A stretch of 47,887 nt of DNA from Methylocystis sp. GTDB lineage: Bacteria > Pseudomonadota > Alphaproteobacteria > Rhizobiales > Beijerinckiaceae. The stretch covers positions 1-47,887 of the forward strand of contig JACOWC010000056.1 of the NCBI GenBank assembly GCA_016177005.1. Direction: 5' to 3'. The translations under genes and the position numbers were made by a program. Positions within the stretch are counted from its first letter, which is position 1, and every line of letters starts with the position of its first letter. A model generated the notes under the pieces. It was given only the letters and a program-made list of their open reading frames with translations, did no database searches and was not told the DNA's origin. Shown one piece after another: positions 46,639 to 47,887 of the stretch.

Positions 46639-47492
46639 GATTGAACCGCGATATTGTCGATGAGCCGCGTCGCGCCGAGCTTCGCCGCCGCGAGCAGACG
46701 AATTGGCCCCTCGTCGAGAGAGGAGACGGGCGCCAGCGTCTCGGCATGACGCGCTTCGAGATAGTCGACCTCGAAGCCGGCGTCTGCAAGCCTCGCGCGC
46801 GCCGCGCGCGTCGCGGCGCCGATGTCGTCGCCATTGACGATGCGGCGCGCCGCCTCGCTCAATGCGCCGTAGAGTTCCTTGGCGCGCTCGCGTTCATCGC
46901 GCGCGAGATAAATGTTGCGCGAGGACATGGCGAGACCGTCGGCTTCGCGAAGAGTCGGCGCGCCGAGAATTTCGGTGGCGATGTCGAGATCGCGCGCGAG
47001 ACGCTTGATCACCAGGAACTGCTGATAATCTTTCTCGCCGAAGACCGCGACGTCGGCCCGCGCCTGGTTGAGCAGTTTCGTCACCACGGTGGCGACGCCG
47101 GAAAAATGCGTCGGCCGGAATCGATCTTCAAGATCGGCAAGCGCAGGTCCCTCCATCACGACCTTGGTCGAAAAGCCCGGCGGGTAGATTTCTTCGACCG
47201 ACGGCGCAAAGACGAGATCGACGGCGACGCGCGAAAGCTTTTCGATGTCGGCGGCGAGCGTGCGCGGATAGCGCGCGAAATCTTCATTCGGGCCGAACTG
47301 CGCGGGATTGACGAAAATCGTCACGACCACGCGGTCGGCCACGCGCCGCGCCGCTTCCACGAGCGAGACATGGCCGGCGTGGAGCGCGCCCATCGTCGGA
47401 ACCAGCCCGACGCGCACGCCGGCGGCGCGCCATGCGCTGACGTAGCGGCGAAGTTCCGCGATCGAGCCGACGACAGGAAGCTGCGCATTCAT
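46635..47492 (-). CDS. panC: Pantothenate synthetase
   Basis: VGLVPTMGALHAGHVSLVEAAR...TIFVNPAQFGPNEDFARYPRTLAADIEKL...FGEKDYQQFLVIKRLARDLD. Confidence 0.96.
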   Translation of the reverse strand: MNAQLPVVGSIAELRRYVSAWRAAGVRVGLVPTMGALHAGHVSLVEAARRVADRVVVTIFVNPAQFGPNEDFARYPRTLAADIEKLSRVAVDLVFAPSVEEIYPPGFSTKVVMEGPALADLEDRFRPTHFSGVATVVTKLLNQARADVAVFGEKDYQQFLVIKRLARDLDIATEILGAPTLREADGLAMSSRNIYLARDERERAKELYGALSEAARRIVNGDDIGAATRAARARLADAGFEVDYLEARHAETLAPVSSLDEGPIRLLAAAKLGATRLIDNIAVQS

Positions 47493-47887
47493 CGATGGCG
47501 TCCCGATTGGTGAAGGGAGAGCAGGCCAGAGAGATGGTCGACATAGCCGCCGGGCAGCGCGTGGGCGAGCGCCGCGGCGATGATCTCCTCCAAATAGTCC
47601 CGCGACGCCGCGCCGAGATCCGGCCGCGCGCCGACATAGGTCAGCGCGCGGACCGCGCCGACAGGCTCGCGCAGAATCGGGAAATTTTTCTTGGCGTAAA
47701 GTCCGTGGGCGACGTCTTCATAGCGATCGAGCGCCGCCACGTCGCCGACCGCAACGTCCCACAGCACGCCGTGAACGCACATGCGGCGGTCCGGCGCGAC
47801 GCTGATGAAGCCCGAAGCCATGAGGATCGTCCTGAAGCCGGCGAGCCGCCCCCGCCCGATGAGCCGCGACCTCGGACAGCGCGCCGC
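47489..47887 (-). CDS. Gamma-glutamylcyclotransferase-like (AIG2 fold) protein, partial at the right edge
   Basis: Open upstream of the listed ATG: AARCPRSRLIGRGRLAGFRTILMASGFISVAPDRRMCVHGVLWDVAVGDVAALDRYEDVAHGLY. Confidence 0.75.
   Translation of the reverse strand, partial: AARCPRSRLIGRGRLAGFRTILMASGFISVAPDRRMCVHGVLWDVAVGDVAALDRYEDVAHGLYAKKNFPILREPVGAVRALTYVGARPDLGAASRDYLEEIIAAALAHALPGGYVDHLSGLLSLHQSGRHR

Noticed and set aside
1-47887. tRNA, rRNA, CRISPR arrays, prophage or known antiphage defence genes
   Set aside because: No convincing signal for any of these was found on reading the window.

Overview
The window is GC-rich alphaproteobacterial DNA. Gene content and repeat style suggest a Rhizobiales/methanotroph-like genome; that placement is inference. 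From left to right it contains: (i) a type II secretion fragment: partial prepilin peptidase, gspD, gspK, gspG; (ii) a glycan/glycosyltransferase block with a transposase remnant and a glycosyltransferase broken by an internal deletion; (iii) a complete [NiFe] uptake-hydrogenase locus on the minus strand, read as hupU-hupV-hupS-hupL-hupC-hupD-(mini HupE-like ORF)-hupF-hupG-hupH-hupI-hupJ-hupK-hypA-hypB-hypF-hypC-hypD-hypE-hupR-hupT; (iv) an accessory/housekeeping block: aldo/keto reductase, WYL regulator fused in frame to a GST, bestrophin-like protein, esterase, methyltransferase, gloB, DUF985 cupin, DUF5765 membrane protein, pxpCBA, histidine kinase, two phasins, aroE, acylphosphatase, panC and a partial gamma-glutamylcyclotransferase-like gene. 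The most interesting signal is a family of ~80-120 bp twin-hairpin palindromic elements. There are about six copies plus one related second-type copy, clustered at 36.5-45.4 kb with one near 0.5 kb. Two copies of the main family sit in frame inside two unrelated proteins (a DUF985 cupin and a PAS histidine kinase) in the same reading frame, encoding the same peptide (LDHAxFxxNRxxADD...EKPDSxFSQRA). A second-type element sits in frame in the same kinase. This resembles the in-frame lifestyle of Rickettsia palindromic elements. Two consensus-quality sigma-54 promoter sequences also lie in the hup locus, ahead of hupS and hupG.
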